Assembly (NCBI GenBank): GCA_046086225.1 | Contig: JBJSXF010000014.1 | Location: forward strand, 1-13,179 | Source: JBJSXF01 sp046086225 | GTDB taxonomy: Bacteria > Actinomycetota > Acidimicrobiia > IMCC26256 > PALSA-610 | DNA length: 13,179 bases | Direction of reading: 5' to 3' | Shown here: one piece after another, positions 12,422-13,179 of the stretch | Layout: each line of letters opens with the position of its first letter | Numbering within the stretch: position 1 is the stretch's first letter | Made by a program: the position numbers and the translations under genes | The notes under the pieces: generated by a model | Told to the model about the DNA's origin: nothing | Databases searched by the model: none | What the model saw: only the letters and a program-made list of their open reading frames with translations

Positions 12422-13179
12422 GTGGACCGGGCCAGCGCCGACACCATCACCCTGATCGCGCTGGTCGCCGTCGTCGCGCCGCTCCTCGCCGCGCTCGCCC
12501 GGGGCCGGGTGCCGGGCGTCGTGCTGGAGATCGCACTCGGCATCGTCGTCGGCCCCCAGGTGCTCGGCCTCGCCACGGTCACGCCCATCGTCGAGGCGCT
12601 CGGGTCGATCGGCCTCAGCTTCCTGTTCTTCATGGCCGGCTTCGAGATGGACCTCGCCCGGATCCGGGGCTTGCCGTTGCGTCGGGCCGGCATCGGATGG
12701 GCGGTCAGTCTCCTCCTCGGACTCGCGATCGCGACCGCGGCCGTGGCTGACGGGCTGGCCGTCTCGGTCGTCCTGATCGGTCTCGCGCTCACGACAACCG
12801 CGATCGGCACCCTGGTGCCGATCCTCGCCGACGCCGACGAGCTGAGCACGCCGTTCGGCGCGCACCTGCTCGCCATCGGCGCGGTCGGCGAGTTCCTCCC
12901 GCTCACCGCAGTTACCCTGCTGGCCACCGAAGGGAGTACGGCAGGCACCGCCCTCGTCCTCGCGTTGTTCGTGCTCCTCGCCATCGGCGCAGCCGCAGCC
13001 GCCCTGCGCCCACGGCCACCCCGGCTCGGGCGACTCCTCGCCGCCGGTCTACACACGAGCTCGCAGCTCCCGGTGCGGGTGATCGTGCTCCTCGTCATCG
13101 GCCTCGTGTTCGTCGCCAGCCACCTCGGGTTGGACGCACTCCTCGGCGCCTTCGCCGCCGGGCTCGTCGTGCGCCTCGC
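12422..13179 (+). CDS. CPA2-type cation:proton antiporter, N-terminal part (runs off the right edge)
   Basis: 252 codons are visible and remain open to the end of the window. The protein is almost entirely hydrophobic, with about eight transmembrane segments. It begins VDRASADTITLIALVAVVAP, then LARGRVPGVVLEIALGIVVG-PQVLGL, the usual opening of Kef/NapA-type exchangers ('P-V--EIL-G---GP--LG'). 'GSIGLSFLFFMAGFEMDLARI' matches the conserved 'lG---LLF-aGLE-d---l' segment. 'LTTTAIGTLVPILADADELSTPFG' and 'AIGAVGEFLPL' cover the helices that carry the ion-binding residues in the family; here the usual acidic position appears as the Glu of GAVGEF. It should exchange K+ or Na+ for H+ across the membrane. 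GTG 12422 was chosen by frame, the hydrophilic start and CAGGGT 6 bases upstream. It is divergent from the kinase pseudogene. Confidence 0.88.
   Translation, partial: MDRASADTITLIALVAVVAPLLAALARGRVPGVVLEIALGIVVGPQVLGLATVTPIVEALGSIGLSFLFFMAGFEMDLARIRGLPLRRAGIGWAVSLLLGLAIATAAVADGLAVSVVLIGLALTTTAIGTLVPILADADELSTPFGAHLLAIGAVGEFLPLTAVTLLATEGSTAGTALVLALFVLLAIGAAAAALRPRPPRLGRLLAAGLHTSSQLPVRVIVLLVIGLVFVASHLGLDALLGAFAAGLVVRL

Overview
This is a high-GC, densely coding bacterial window. Real genes show very strong G/C at the third codon position, intergenic gaps are mostly 8-80 bp, and the gene families point to Actinomycetota, with the class Acidimicrobiia as a plausible but unproven placement. Most first-in-operon genes lack a Shine-Dalgarno sequence. 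Instead they carry a -10-like hexamer (TANNNT or a close variant) 6-10 bases upstream of the start codon, as expected for leaderless transcripts in this phylum.

Layout, left to right. The left edge cuts the N-terminus of a minus-strand CaiB/BaiF-type CoA-transferase (1-97). Next comes a minus-strand DinG/XPD-type helicase (148-2055). Divergent from it, on the plus strand, are a small SRPBCC protein (2093-2542) and two NTF2/SnoaL-like proteins (2619-3104, 3097-3540) that overlap by 8 bp. A minus-strand membrane-anchored, lytic-transglycosylase-like protein (3552-4367) is convergent to them. From the intergenic region at 4368-4449 a polyamine-type ABC transporter operon runs on the plus strand in the order potA-potD-potB-potC (4450-8490). 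Its last three genes are joined to the gene before by 4-bp ATGA/GTGA overlaps, and an MFS exporter gene follows 8 bp after potC (8499-9779). Convergent to that is a Baeyer-Villiger-type flavin monooxygenase (9796-11253, minus). The stretch 11254-12342 holds promoter-like sequence, a doubtful plus-strand ORF, and a decayed minus-strand ABC1/UbiB kinase-like pseudogene. A CPA2-type cation:proton antiporter starts at 12422 and runs off the right edge.

The main oddities are two broken genes. The potA ATPase is interrupted by a single in-frame TAG (4894-4896) right after its LSGG signature. All downstream motifs and the three downstream pot genes are intact, so this is a recent nonsense mutation, a base-call error, or less likely a readthrough site. 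The ABC1/UbiB gene has two -1 frameshifts, appears to lack the ATP-binding segment between the KxGQ motif and the catalytic lobe, and loses recognisable similarity near 11540. I found no CRISPR array, tRNA, rRNA, insertion sequence or phage gene. The 'undescribed system' suggested by the prompt is not evident. The best leads are the interrupted transporter ATPase, the kinase pseudogene with its rearranged 3' end, and the consistent leaderless promoter signature, which also corrects several gene starts.
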